NCBI RefSeq assembly: GCF_019904235.1
Contig: NZ_CP063202.1
Coordinates: forward strand, 2,232,001 to 2,296,000
Reading direction: 5' to 3'
Source of the DNA: Erythrobacter sp. SCSIO 43205
GTDB lineage: Bacteria > Pseudomonadota > Alphaproteobacteria > Sphingomonadales > Sphingomonadaceae
DNA: 64,000 nt
This document shows, piece by piece, positions 44,416-52,194 of the stretch; position 1 is the first letter of the stretch; the number at the start of each line of letters is the position of its first letter. The notes beneath the pieces were generated by a model. It saw only the letters and a list, made by a program, of their open reading frames with translations. It did not search any database and was not told where the DNA came from. Position numbers and translations under genes: made by a program.

Positions 44416-45234
44416 TTGAACACTATGACTTTAGCCGACCCTACCTTAAGCTACGAATTGAAGGCCGCCATGGATTGGTGGCGGCTGGCGGGCGTGGACA
44501 GCGACTTTGTCGATGACGCTACGGATTGGCTTGGCCGGGGCGAGCAGCTGGACGGCGGAAACGCGCCTGAAAATGCGTGCCTCCCTGTGTCAGACGAGAA
44601 GTCGGCGCAGCACCCAAAACAAAGCGATCAAAGAAGCCAAAATCGCTTGGCTCCTGAACCAAAGGTGGTTGAGCGGGTCGATTTGCTGGGCGCGAATCCC
44701 CCTCAGACGCTCGAAGAGTTCCGCGAATGGTGGCTCACCGCACCCGGCCTCGATGCCATCGGCCCGCGCGGGCGGGTCGCGCCAAGGGGGCCACAGAACG
44801 CTGATCTGATGGTTCTGGTCATCGACCCTGAACAATCAGATCGCGACACGCTTTTAAGCGGGCCGCAAGGTCGCCTCCTCAACCGAATCATTGCGGCTAT
44901 GGGAATTAACCAGGAATCGGTCTATTTCGCCTCTGCCTTGCCTCGCCACACGCCAATGGCGGACACTGCGGCAATTGCTGCATCGGGAATGGATGAAATA
45001 ACCAAGTTTCACGTTAACCTTGTTTCCCCGCAGCGCGTCTTGGCTTTCGGCGCAGGCATCCCGCCGCTTTTGGGCCACGGATTAACGAATGACCTCTCGC
45101 TTTTACGCGAAATCAACCAAACAACGCGATCTCTACCGCTGTTCGTGACCGAGGGGCTGGATGCCATGATGGCAATGCCCCGATTGAAGGCGCGGTTCTG
45201 GCGGAGATGGATCGAATGGTCGGTCAAGGGATGA
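44416..45234 (+). CDS. Uracil-DNA glycosylase-like protein (degenerate family 4/5 type)
   Basis: A 272-residue protein whose C-terminal two-thirds resemble the family 4/5 UDG fold: a strand then GPQGRLLNRIIAAMGI, VYFASALPRHTPM, and QRVLAFGAGIPPLLG. It lacks the Fe-S cysteines of those families (only one Cys, near residue 56), and the catalytic pocket motif reads VIDPEQSDRDT instead of Gly-Glu/Gln-Ala-Pro-Gly. The N-terminal 100 residues are low-complexity. Catalysis is doubtful. Its stop overlaps by 4 nt the start of the lytic transglycosylase gene. Confidence 0.72.
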   Translation: MNTMTLADPTLSYELKAAMDWWRLAGVDSDFVDDATDWLGRGEQLDGGNAPENACLPVSDEKSAQHPKQSDQRSQNRLAPEPKVVERVDLLGANPPQTLEEFREWWLTAPGLDAIGPRGRVAPRGPQNADLMVLVIDPEQSDRDTLLSGPQGRLLNRIIAAMGINQESVYFASALPRHTPMADTAAIAASGMDEITKFHVNLVSPQRVLAFGAGIPPLLGHGLTNDLSLLREINQTTRSLPLFVTEGLDAMMAMPRLKARFWRRWIEWSVKG

Positions 45235-47015
45235 ACTTGAAATCAATGCGTAAAGCTCTTGCCGGGATTGCGGTGTTGTCCTCTGCTGCCTTTGCGCCTG
45301 TTGTGACGGTTGAAGCGTCCGCGCAAAACGGCAGTCTGGTTGCGCAATACGACCGCTCAGGTCCGCAAAACAGTTCTATCCCGACGCAGCTCAGCCAAGC
45401 CGAGCGCCAGCATTACGCCCGCGTTTTTGCAGCGATTGATGCTGAGAACTGGGACGAGGTGAGCGCGCTTCTCAATCAGCGCAGTGACAGCATTTTGCAT
45501 CAAGTCGCACTCGCTGAGTTTTACACCCACGCCAACAGCCCCAAGGTGTCCGCCGAACAAATCTCCGAATGGTTCAACTACGGCACTCACCTGCCTCAGG
45601 CTGAACAACTTGGTCGGCTGGGGACGAAGCGCGGGCTTGAATGGCTGCCCGCTTTTCCGCGCACAATTGATCTGGCGCGCCAACCCGGCATCACCAAACG
45701 CACCCGCCCACGCTCCATTGATGATGGCACCATGCCAGCGCAAAGCCGCTCTGCCATCCTTGATGCCATCCGCAATGACGATCCCATGGGCGCTTATGCG
45801 ACCCTTCAGGAAGTTGACCCATACCTGAGCTCAGAAGCACGCGCAGAATGGCGGCAACGCGTTGCATGGAGCTTTTATATCGAGAACGATGACCAGAACG
45901 CTCTCGCGCTCGCTCAGGTCGTATCGGAAGGGTCCGGCCCGTGGGTGGCTGAGGGCGAATGGGTCGCTGGCCTTGCCGCGTGGCGGCTTGGCTCATGTCA
46001 GGAGGCCGCAGACGCCTTTGCCAGAGCAGCAGACCGGTCCACCAACGCCGAACTGACATCGGCAGCACATTATTGGGCGCACCGCTCGCTCATCCGGTGC
46101 CGCGATCCGCAGGCGGCGCAAGTGCACCTGCAAAACGCGGCGCGTTACAGCGAAACCCTCTACGGCCTTCTTGCGGTTGATCAATTGGGTATCGAAGTTC
46201 CCTCGGCTGCTCCGGTCCAACCGCTTTCCAGCGACGAGTGGAGCACTATTGCGCAGCGCCCTAACGTGCGCACTGCCAAAGCGCTGGTCGAAATTGGTCG
46301 CCACGCCCTTGCCGATGAAGTGCTGCGCCATGAAGCGCGCACCGGATGGGCCGATGACTATTATGCCGTCGCCAAACTTGCGCGCGAGCTTGGCCTTCCC
46401 TCAACACAGCTGTTCATGGCGAATTATGCCCCGCGCGGGATGCGCGCCGATCCCTCGCTGCGCTTCCCGGTTGCGCACTGGCAGCCACGCACAGGTTGGC
46501 GGGTGGACCCTTCGCTCGCCTTTGCTCACGCATTGCAGGAAAGCAATTTTCGCGCTCGTGCCGTCAGCCCAGCCAACGCGCGCGGCCTGATGCAGATTAT
46601 GCCGGGCACAGCGCGCGATCATAACCGCCGTTTGAACCTTGGTGCGTCTTACGCCGATCTCAACGATCCAGAGGTGAACCTCGCATACGGCCAGCAACAC
46701 CTTGAGATGCTGCGCGATTCCGGTGCGACACAAGGCCTGCTGCCGAAGATCATGGCTGCCTATAACGCCGGCCTTACCCCGGTTGATCGCTGGAATTATG
46801 AGATCAACGATCAGGGCGATCCGCTCTTGTGGATGGAATCGATCCCTTATTGGGAAACGCGCGGTTATGTCGCCATCGTGATGCGCAATTACTGGATGTA
46901 TGAGCGCGCCGCTGGCGTCCCCTCACCTAGCCGCCGCGCACTTGCGCAAGGGCAATGGCCAACCTTCCCGCTTCCAGCTAGAACCCGCTCTGCACGGATC
47001 GAATATCAGCAGTAA
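45231..47015 (+). CDS. Soluble lytic murein transglycosylase (Slt-like)
   Basis: A 594-residue periplasmic lytic transglycosylase. A signal peptide (MNLKSMRKALAGIAVLSS, cut near VEASAQN) is followed by an alpha-superhelical region (about 50-420) with repeated helices, and the SLT catalytic domain. The catalytic Glu is in FAHALQESNFRARAVSP, then ARGLMQIMPGTARD. The ATG at 45231 forms an ATGA overlap with the UDG-like gene stop and places the signal peptide correctly; the longer frame adds 8 codons. It produces 1,6-anhydro muropeptides. Confidence 0.92.
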   Translation: MNLKSMRKALAGIAVLSSAAFAPVVTVEASAQNGSLVAQYDRSGPQNSSIPTQLSQAERQHYARVFAAIDAENWDEVSALLNQRSDSILHQVALAEFYTHANSPKVSAEQISEWFNYGTHLPQAEQLGRLGTKRGLEWLPAFPRTIDLARQPGITKRTRPRSIDDGTMPAQSRSAILDAIRNDDPMGAYATLQEVDPYLSSEARAEWRQRVAWSFYIENDDQNALALAQVVSEGSGPWVAEGEWVAGLAAWRLGSCQEAADAFARAADRSTNAELTSAAHYWAHRSLIRCRDPQAAQVHLQNAARYSETLYGLLAVDQLGIEVPSAAPVQPLSSDEWSTIAQRPNVRTAKALVEIGRHALADEVLRHEARTGWADDYYAVAKLARELGLPSTQLFMANYAPRGMRADPSLRFPVAHWQPRTGWRVDPSLAFAHALQESNFRARAVSPANARGLMQIMPGTARDHNRRLNLGASYADLNDPEVNLAYGQQHLEMLRDSGATQGLLPKIMAAYNAGLTPVDRWNYEINDQGDPLLWMESIPYWETRGYVAIVMRNYWMYERAAGVPSPSRRALAQGQWPTFPLPARTRSARIEYQQ

Positions 47016-47032
47016 CGCAGGAAGGCATAGAA

Positions 47033-47563
47033 GTGGCGATTGACGAGAGCAGGACGTTCAAACCGATTAACATCGCCGTTCTGACAGTCTCTGACACGCG
47101 CACATCTGAAAACGACACGTCAGGCGATATTCTGGCCGCGCGGGTGACAGATGCAGGTCACACGCTGGCCGCGCGCACAATCGTCAAAGATGACGCAGAG
47201 GCCCTCACCGCTCAATTCAACGCGTGGATCGATGATCCTCAAGTGGATGCGATTGTCTCCACCGGAGGGACCGGGCTGACAGGCCGCGATGTCACTCCCG
47301 AGGCGTTCTCGATGATCGAGGGCGCACGCGATATTCCCGGTTTTGGCGAATTGTTCCGTTGGCTCTCCTACAAGACCATCGGCACCTCCACCGTTCAATC
47401 GCGGGCTTGCGCAATCGTTGCACGCGGCACCTATCTCTTTGCCCTTCCCGGCTCTAACGGAGCGGTCAAAGACGGCTGGGACGGCATCCTTGCCGAGCAA
47501 CTCGACAGCCGCAATCGCCCGTGTAACTTTGTCGAGCTCATGCCGAGGCTTAGCGAGAGATAG
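47033..47563 (+). CDS. moaB: Molybdenum cofactor biosynthesis protein B
   Basis: A 176-residue protein of the MoaB/Mog (MoCF biosynthesis) fold that acts on molybdopterin adenylylation. The signature STGGTGLTGRDVTPEAF is at about residues 72-88, and the loop ALPGSNGAVKDGWDGIL is typical of MoaB. The start is GTG 47033, with AGGAAGG 7 nt upstream. It follows the transglycosylase by 17 nt and precedes the TPR gene by 22 nt in the same direction. No other moa genes are linked, so it may serve a general molybdoenzyme supply. Confidence 0.92.
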   Translation: MAIDESRTFKPINIAVLTVSDTRTSENDTSGDILAARVTDAGHTLAARTIVKDDAEALTAQFNAWIDDPQVDAIVSTGGTGLTGRDVTPEAFSMIEGARDIPGFGELFRWLSYKTIGTSTVQSRACAIVARGTYLFALPGSNGAVKDGWDGILAEQLDSRNRPCNFVELMPRLSER

Positions 47564-47585
47564 CTGCAAAAAGGGGGGCGACACG

Positions 47586-49577
47586 GTGCAGCTTTCTCAA
47601 GCGGATAAAGAGGCCCTTATCGCGCTGTTCCAACGCGGCGACTTCGAGAAATGCTTTGCGCGCGCCGACATCTTGACGCGCACCCACCCAAATGCGTTGG
47701 ATGCGTGGAATTTGCGCGGTGCAGCCGCCTTCCAGCTGGAACGGATCGACGAGGCGGAGCTAAGCTTTCGACAGCTTGAAACGCTTGCACCTGATCTTCC
47801 CAGCGGGCCCTATAACCTTGGGCAGGCGCTTGAAAAAACGGGTGCATGGGAAGATGCGGCCAAAGCCTACCAAAGAGCGATCCACTTAGCGCCAGAGTCC
47901 GCACTGGGACACCTTAGCCTCGGCCATCTTCATCTGCGTCTTGGCAGTCTGGACCTTGCTCTTGCGCATTCAGAGCGCGCCGCTCAATTGCAGCCGACTT
48001 CGCCTGAGGCGCACAATAATCTTGGCACCGTCCTCGAACGGCTGGGCCGATTGGAAGAGGCGCAAGCGGCCTTCGAGCGCGCAGTGCAGATCAAAGGCGA
48101 TTTTGTCCCCGCGCTCTACAATATCGGGACAGTCGAAAGCGCGCACAGGCGGCACGGCGCGGCAGCCGATGCCTTTCGCAAAGTTCTTTCAGTCGAACCC
48201 AATCATGCGCTTGGAAAGGCCATGTTGCTCCACGAACTCAGCCACCTTTGCGCCTTTGACGAGATGGCTGAGCACAGCGACGCAATCCCCGATCTGGGCG
48301 TAAAAGGCGCAGCGGTCCCGCCGTTTGTGATGCTGCCACTAGAGGATCATCCCGCGCATCAACTGACCCGCGCGCGCAATTGGGCAGAGGCGAGATACGG
48401 CTCACTCTCCCCCACACAGCGCACCTTTGCAAAACCCAAATCGCGTCCCAATCGTTTGCGCATTGCTTACTTGAGCGCAGACTTCCGCGATCACCCCGCA
48501 ATGCGATTGATGTCGGGAGTGCTTGCCGAGCACGACCGCTCACGTTTCGAAGTGCACGCGATCAGCTATGGCCCCCACAGCTCCGATGAATGGCGCGCAA
48601 AAGCAATAAACGCAGTCGATCATTTTCACGATGTTCATGACCAAGCAGACAGCGAGGTTTTCGAGCGTTTGGAAGCCCTTGACCTCGACATCGCAATCGA
48701 GCGCCAAGGGTTCACGCAAGGCACCCGCATCGACTGGCTCGCCCGTCGCATCGCGCCGGTTCAAATCAGCTACCTTGGCTATTGCTCTGGCACTTCGCTG
48801 CCATTTATCGACTATATGGTCGCGGATAAGGTTATAATCCCTGAGCAGTTGCGCGCGCATTATGACGAGAATATCATCTGGCTCCCGGACAGCTATCAAC
48901 CGGGTAACAACACGCTGGAAATCGCGCAGGAGCGGACCACGCGGGAGCAGCATGGCCTGCCCGATGATGCGATAGTGCTTTGCTGTTTCAATAGTCTTCA
49001 CAAACTAAGCCCGCAGGTTTTCGCAATCTGGATGCGGATTTTGCAGCGCATTAAAGGCAGCGTCTTGTGGCTGCTCGGCTCAAATGACGAAGCGCATGGC
49101 AACCTTCGCGATGCGGCCGTGCGAGCGGGGATTGACCCTGCGCGCCTGATCTTTGCGCAGCGCATCCCCCACGCAGAGCATTTGGAGCGACACGCCCACG
49201 CCGATCTCTTCATCGACACAGCCCCCTACGGCGCTCACACCACCTGCAATGATGCGCTTTGGGCGGGCCTTCCGGTGATCACTATGGCCGGGCAGCAAAT
49301 GTCTGCGCGCGTTGCGGCAAGCGTACTGACGGCAGCAGGTTTGCCGGAGCTTATTACGCCGAACTGGCAGGCGTATGAGGAGCTGATTGTCGATCTTGCA
49401 GGAGATAAAACGCGGCGCGATAGTTTCAGCGCAAAGCTTGCAATGGCGCGGGGGACAGCACCCATGTTCGACACCGCGCTTTACACCCGCCATCTCGAAG
49501 ATGGATTTGATGCCGCCTATGCACGGTTCTTGAAAGACGAACCGCCCGCAGACATCACGGTTCAAAAGCGCGATTGA
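47586..49577 (+). CDS. TPR protein with O-GlcNAc transferase-like (GT41) domain
   Basis: A 663-residue protein. Residues 1-260 form about six tetratricopeptide repeats (LNLRGAAAFQLERIDEAELSFRQLE-type helices, for example PEAHNNLGTVLERLGRLEEA), and residues about 290-655 form the GT41 catalytic region found in SPINDLY and OGT: RLRIAYLSADFRDHPAMRL, VQISYLGYCSGTSLPFIDY and FNSLHKLSPQVFAIWMRIL. It may glycosylate flagellin or other proteins. GTG 47586 is chosen because AAGGGGGG precedes it; the open frame continues 81 codons upstream within moaB. Confidence 0.88.
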   Translation: MQLSQADKEALIALFQRGDFEKCFARADILTRTHPNALDAWNLRGAAAFQLERIDEAELSFRQLETLAPDLPSGPYNLGQALEKTGAWEDAAKAYQRAIHLAPESALGHLSLGHLHLRLGSLDLALAHSERAAQLQPTSPEAHNNLGTVLERLGRLEEAQAAFERAVQIKGDFVPALYNIGTVESAHRRHGAAADAFRKVLSVEPNHALGKAMLLHELSHLCAFDEMAEHSDAIPDLGVKGAAVPPFVMLPLEDHPAHQLTRARNWAEARYGSLSPTQRTFAKPKSRPNRLRIAYLSADFRDHPAMRLMSGVLAEHDRSRFEVHAISYGPHSSDEWRAKAINAVDHFHDVHDQADSEVFERLEALDLDIAIERQGFTQGTRIDWLARRIAPVQISYLGYCSGTSLPFIDYMVADKVIIPEQLRAHYDENIIWLPDSYQPGNNTLEIAQERTTREQHGLPDDAIVLCCFNSLHKLSPQVFAIWMRILQRIKGSVLWLLGSNDEAHGNLRDAAVRAGIDPARLIFAQRIPHAEHLERHAHADLFIDTAPYGAHTTCNDALWAGLPVITMAGQQMSARVAASVLTAAGLPELITPNWQAYEELIVDLAGDKTRRDSFSAKLAMARGTAPMFDTALYTRHLEDGFDAAYARFLKDEPPADITVQKRD

Positions 49578-49604
49578 GAAACTCTGGACGGGCGAATACC
49601 GTTT

Positions 49605-49619
49605 GTTCTATATATGTTC
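49605..49619 (+). promoter_or_regulatory. LexA (SOS) box of alphaproteobacterial type
   Basis: GTTC-TATATAT-GTTC, GTTC repeats separated by exactly 7 nt, matches the direct-repeat LexA consensus of alphaproteobacteria. It ends 5 nt before the ATG of the radical SAM gene and covers a likely -10 (TATATAT), so the gene is probably repressed by LexA. Confidence 0.75.
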
Positions 49620-49624
49620 TCATC

Positions 49625-50734
49625 ATGAAAGCACCGAACCACCCCGATTCTGTCAAAGGCCGAGGCGCGCCGTCTTCGGATGTCTCCACGCGCTTTGGGC
49701 TTGCCACGCGCGAGACGGATGGCGACTGGCGCGATTATGTGGCGAGCCTTGGATCAGACGACGCGCCGCCAGTTAAATTGCGTACGAGTGTGACTGAGGA
49801 GGCGCCTAAGACTATCCTTTCCTTCAACGCCTCACCCGATGTGCCGTTTGATCGTTCGGTCAACGCCTATCGCGGGTGCGAGCATGGGTGCATCTATTGC
49901 TATGCGCGCCCCACCCATGCCTACCATGATCTGTCGCCCGGCCTGGACTTTGAAACGCAGCTTTTTGCCAAACCCGATGCGCCTGAACTCTTGCGCAAAA
50001 CGCTGGCGAAACGCGGGTACAGGCCTGCACCGATTGCGCTTGGCACCAACACTGATCCGTATCAACCGATTGAGAAACGGTATGAAATCACGCGGCGGAT
50101 TCTGGAGGCGTGCCTTGATGCGCGCCATCCGGTGACGATCACCACGAAGTCAGACAGGGTGCTGCGCGATCTTGATTTGCTTGAGGAAATGGCAGCGCGA
50201 AGGCTTGTGGCGGTGGCGGTTTCCGTGACCTCGCTCGACTCTGTGCTATCGAGCAAATTGGAGCCGCGCTGTGCGGCCCCTGCCAAACGGATTGCGGCGC
50301 TGGGCAAGCTGGCTGCTGCTGGTATTCCGGTTCATTGCTCAGTCTCCCCTATTATCCCTGCGATCACCGATGAGTTCATGGAAGAAATCATCGCGCGCGT
50401 TGCCGATGTGGGCGTCAAAAGCGCCAAGTGGATCCCCCTTCGCCTTCCGCACGAAGTCGCGCCCCTGTTCCGCGAGTGGCTCGCCGTCCACTACCCCGAC
50501 CGGTCAAGCAAGGTGATGCGTATCGTGCGCGAGATACGGGGCGGGCGCGATAATGACCCCGGCTTTCACACAAGGTTCAAGCCAAGCGGCGTGTGGGCCG
50601 ATATGTTCCGCGCACGCTTTCGGCTTGCTTGCAAGCGCGTTGGCGTGGGTCATGGCAAAACGGCGCCCAAATTTGAGCTGGATTGTTCGCAATTCCGCGC
50701 ACCTGAAGTGGGCGGGCAAATGCGGTTGTTGTGA
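49625..50734 (+). CDS. PA0069 family radical SAM protein (SplB-like)
   Basis: A 369-residue radical SAM enzyme. The [4Fe-4S] motif is Cys85, Cys89, Cys92 in YRGCEHGCIYCYARPTHAY (CxxxCxxC), with the following ALGTNTDPYQPIEK, VTITTKSDRVLRDLDLLEEM and VSVTSLDSVLSSKLEPR typical of the family related to spore photoproduct lyase. The ATG at 49625 is used since it directly follows the LexA box; no clear Shine-Dalgarno is present, so the mRNA may be leaderless. A DNA repair role is suggested by the LexA box and the family, not shown. Confidence 0.88.
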   Translation: MKAPNHPDSVKGRGAPSSDVSTRFGLATRETDGDWRDYVASLGSDDAPPVKLRTSVTEEAPKTILSFNASPDVPFDRSVNAYRGCEHGCIYCYARPTHAYHDLSPGLDFETQLFAKPDAPELLRKTLAKRGYRPAPIALGTNTDPYQPIEKRYEITRRILEACLDARHPVTITTKSDRVLRDLDLLEEMAARRLVAVAVSVTSLDSVLSSKLEPRCAAPAKRIAALGKLAAAGIPVHCSVSPIIPAITDEFMEEIIARVADVGVKSAKWIPLRLPHEVAPLFREWLAVHYPDRSSKVMRIVREIRGGRDNDPGFHTRFKPSGVWADMFRARFRLACKRVGVGHGKTAPKFELDCSQFRAPEVGGQMRLL

Positions 50735-50755
50735 GCACACCGCACACCATCCAAA

Positions 50756-50836
50756 CGTCACCCCAGCGAAGGCTGGGGTCTAGGGCTTCAAAATGCTCGC
50801 TTGCCGCTAGAGATCCCAGCTTTCGCTGGGATGACG
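50756..50836. repeat. REP/BIME-like palindromic element
   Basis: Two arms of 26 nt, beginning CGTCACCCCAGCGAAGGCTG (50756) and ending in GCTTTCGCTGGGATGACG (50836), are inverted copies with 3 mismatches. Each arm is itself a hairpin (CCCCAGC-GAAG-GCTGGGG and CCCAGC-TTTC-GCTGGG), so the whole can fold as a nested cruciform. It sits between two plus-strand genes, about 21 nt after the radical SAM stop. Similar intergenic repeats are common in related genomes. Confidence 0.8.
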
Positions 50837-50865
50837 GGAGAGAAGCAAGGCGCTATGTATAGACG

Positions 50866-51294
50866 ATGAAACGTCCCGAAATCATAGCCGACTTGCAAAA
50901 GCTCTATAATGGCGGAGTTAGCGTGAGCGGTTGGGCTGGTGACGCGGGAGAAGAAACCGTAAGGCACTTCTCGAAGAAGATGAACATTGCTGAAGAGGTC
51001 GTTCTCAATGACATCGCGTTAGACACCGCGCGAGGATTTCTTGCAGGCGAGCTGACTTGGGAGTTCGGCGACTGGGTGGCAAATAAGTGCCTCTTTTCAG
51101 GCATCACCAATTTCGGGCTGAGTGGCGGCACTGTCGATGCTCCCGAACTATGGTGGGAGGTATACCTAGCATTTGATCACAGCGAAACTGTAAGCGAGAA
51201 TACGGCCGAGGTCGCAAGAGACGAGCTTTTAGAAGTGTTCTCAAGCAGAGGCTTGGACCTCACCCAAAGCCCCCACCCGTCTCACCTGGCTTAA
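50866..51294 (+). CDS. Hypothetical acidic protein
   Basis: A 142-residue protein with no family I recognise. It is acidic (many Glu/Asp in ELTWEFGDWVANK and VDAPELWWEVYLAFDH), Trp-containing and without signal or membrane segments. It starts right after the REP-like element and is AT-richer than its neighbours, so it may be acquired. Its 3' end overlaps the convergent DUF1330-like gene by 35 nt. Its size and acidity are loosely like an immunity or antitoxin-type protein; that is speculation. Confidence 0.55.
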   Translation: MKRPEIIADLQKLYNGGVSVSGWAGDAGEETVRHFSKKMNIAEEVVLNDIALDTARGFLAGELTWEFGDWVANKCLFSGITNFGLSGGTVDAPELWWEVYLAFDHSETVSENTAEVARDELLEVFSSRGLDLTQSPHPSHLA

Positions 51295-51700
51295 AACGCA
51301 TCAGTCGGCTGTCCAACAATGCCGCCGTCCGGTTCACCACGGCTAGCTGATAGTCGGGATCCTTGATCATAGCGAAGAAGGCGGCGGAATTGGGGTATTC
51401 GGCGACAAAGCCATCGTGCCAGACTTTTTCATCGGGTTCGGGCCCAGTGACCATCGTTTGAAACGCGCCTCGCCAGACGATTTTGCCGCCTACGCCTGCG
51501 AAAATAGGCCCGGAGGTCTTGCCATATTCCTGATAGGCGCGCCGACCGGTCCAGCCATTGCCGTGGTGCTCATGGCCCTCCGGATATTCCGCCAGATCGC
51601 GGTAGCGCAACAGGTTGAGCATATGGATAGGCTCATCGCGCGGCAGGTCTTTGAACGCCTGAAAATTGGCAGGTGACGGGTCGATATAGACTTTGGCCAT
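51260..51700 (-). CDS. DUF1330-like protein
   Basis: A 146-residue protein with a ferredoxin-like dimeric alpha/beta-barrel type sequence: HMLNLLRYRDLAEYPEGHEH, AYQEYGKTSGPIFAGVGG, WHDGFVAEYPNSAAFFAMIKDPDYQ and RTAALLDSRLMRF match the DUF1330 pattern. The ATG at 51700 is chosen; an open frame 18 codons longer overlaps the DUF411 gene. It follows that gene by 26 nt on the same strand, so they may be one transcript with the acyl-CoA synthetase gene upstream. Confidence 0.82.
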   Translation of the reverse strand: MAKVYIDPSPANFQAFKDLPRDEPIHMLNLLRYRDLAEYPEGHEHHGNGWTGRRAYQEYGKTSGPIFAGVGGKIVWRGAFQTMVTGPEPDEKVWHDGFVAEYPNSAAFFAMIKDPDYQLAVVNRTAALLDSRLMRFKPGETGGGFG

Positions 51701-51726
51701 GGGGCCTCTCCTTGAATTGTCAGCGA

Positions 51727-52194
51727 TCAGGCAGAAGGGCCGTGGGTTGACCATACGCGGTGGCGGCCATCGCGCATGATGAGCACCACCTGATAGCGAT
51801 CAACGCGCCCGCCCTGCTCCATCCCGGGAGAGCCCACAGGCATTCCGGGAACGCTGAGCCCCACGGCATCGGGCCGCTCAGCCAGCAGGCGCTTGATGTC
51901 TTCGGCAGGCACGTGGCCTTCGATGACATAGCCCTCAATCATGGCGGTGTGGCAACCGCGCAGGTTTCGCGGCACTCCTGCAGCATCAGCGACCGGGTTG
52001 AGGTCCTCGACGTTGCGCACCTCCGTCGTGAAGCCCGCCGCCTTCATGCGTTCGACCCATACAGCGCAGCAGCCGCACCACGGCGTCTTAGCCACATTAA
52101 TGACACTCGCAGCAGCTGAGGATGTGCAAGCGAGAAGAGCAAACGGCGCGATCAAAGCCGCAAGGCGAGAACGGGTCAGCGTCATAACTCTCAC
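51727..52194 (-). CDS. DUF411 exported protein, putative metal-binding
   Basis: A 155-residue protein with a signal peptide (FALLACTSSAAAS) and a DUF411 domain. The diagnostic Cys motif is KTPWCGCCAVWVERMKAAGF, near residues 37-56, with a CGCC that is thought to bind copper or other metals; a second conserved region is VPRNLRGCHTAMIEGYVIEGHVP. DUF411 proteins are often linked to copper resistance. Its start overlaps by 4 nt the stop of the acyl-CoA synthetase gene. Confidence 0.86.
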   Translation of the reverse strand: MRVMTLTRSRLAALIAPFALLACTSSAAASVINVAKTPWCGCCAVWVERMKAAGFTTEVRNVEDLNPVADAAGVPRNLRGCHTAMIEGYVIEGHVPAEDIKRLLAERPDAVGLSVPGMPVGSPGMEQGGRVDRYQVVLIMRDGRHRVWSTHGPSA

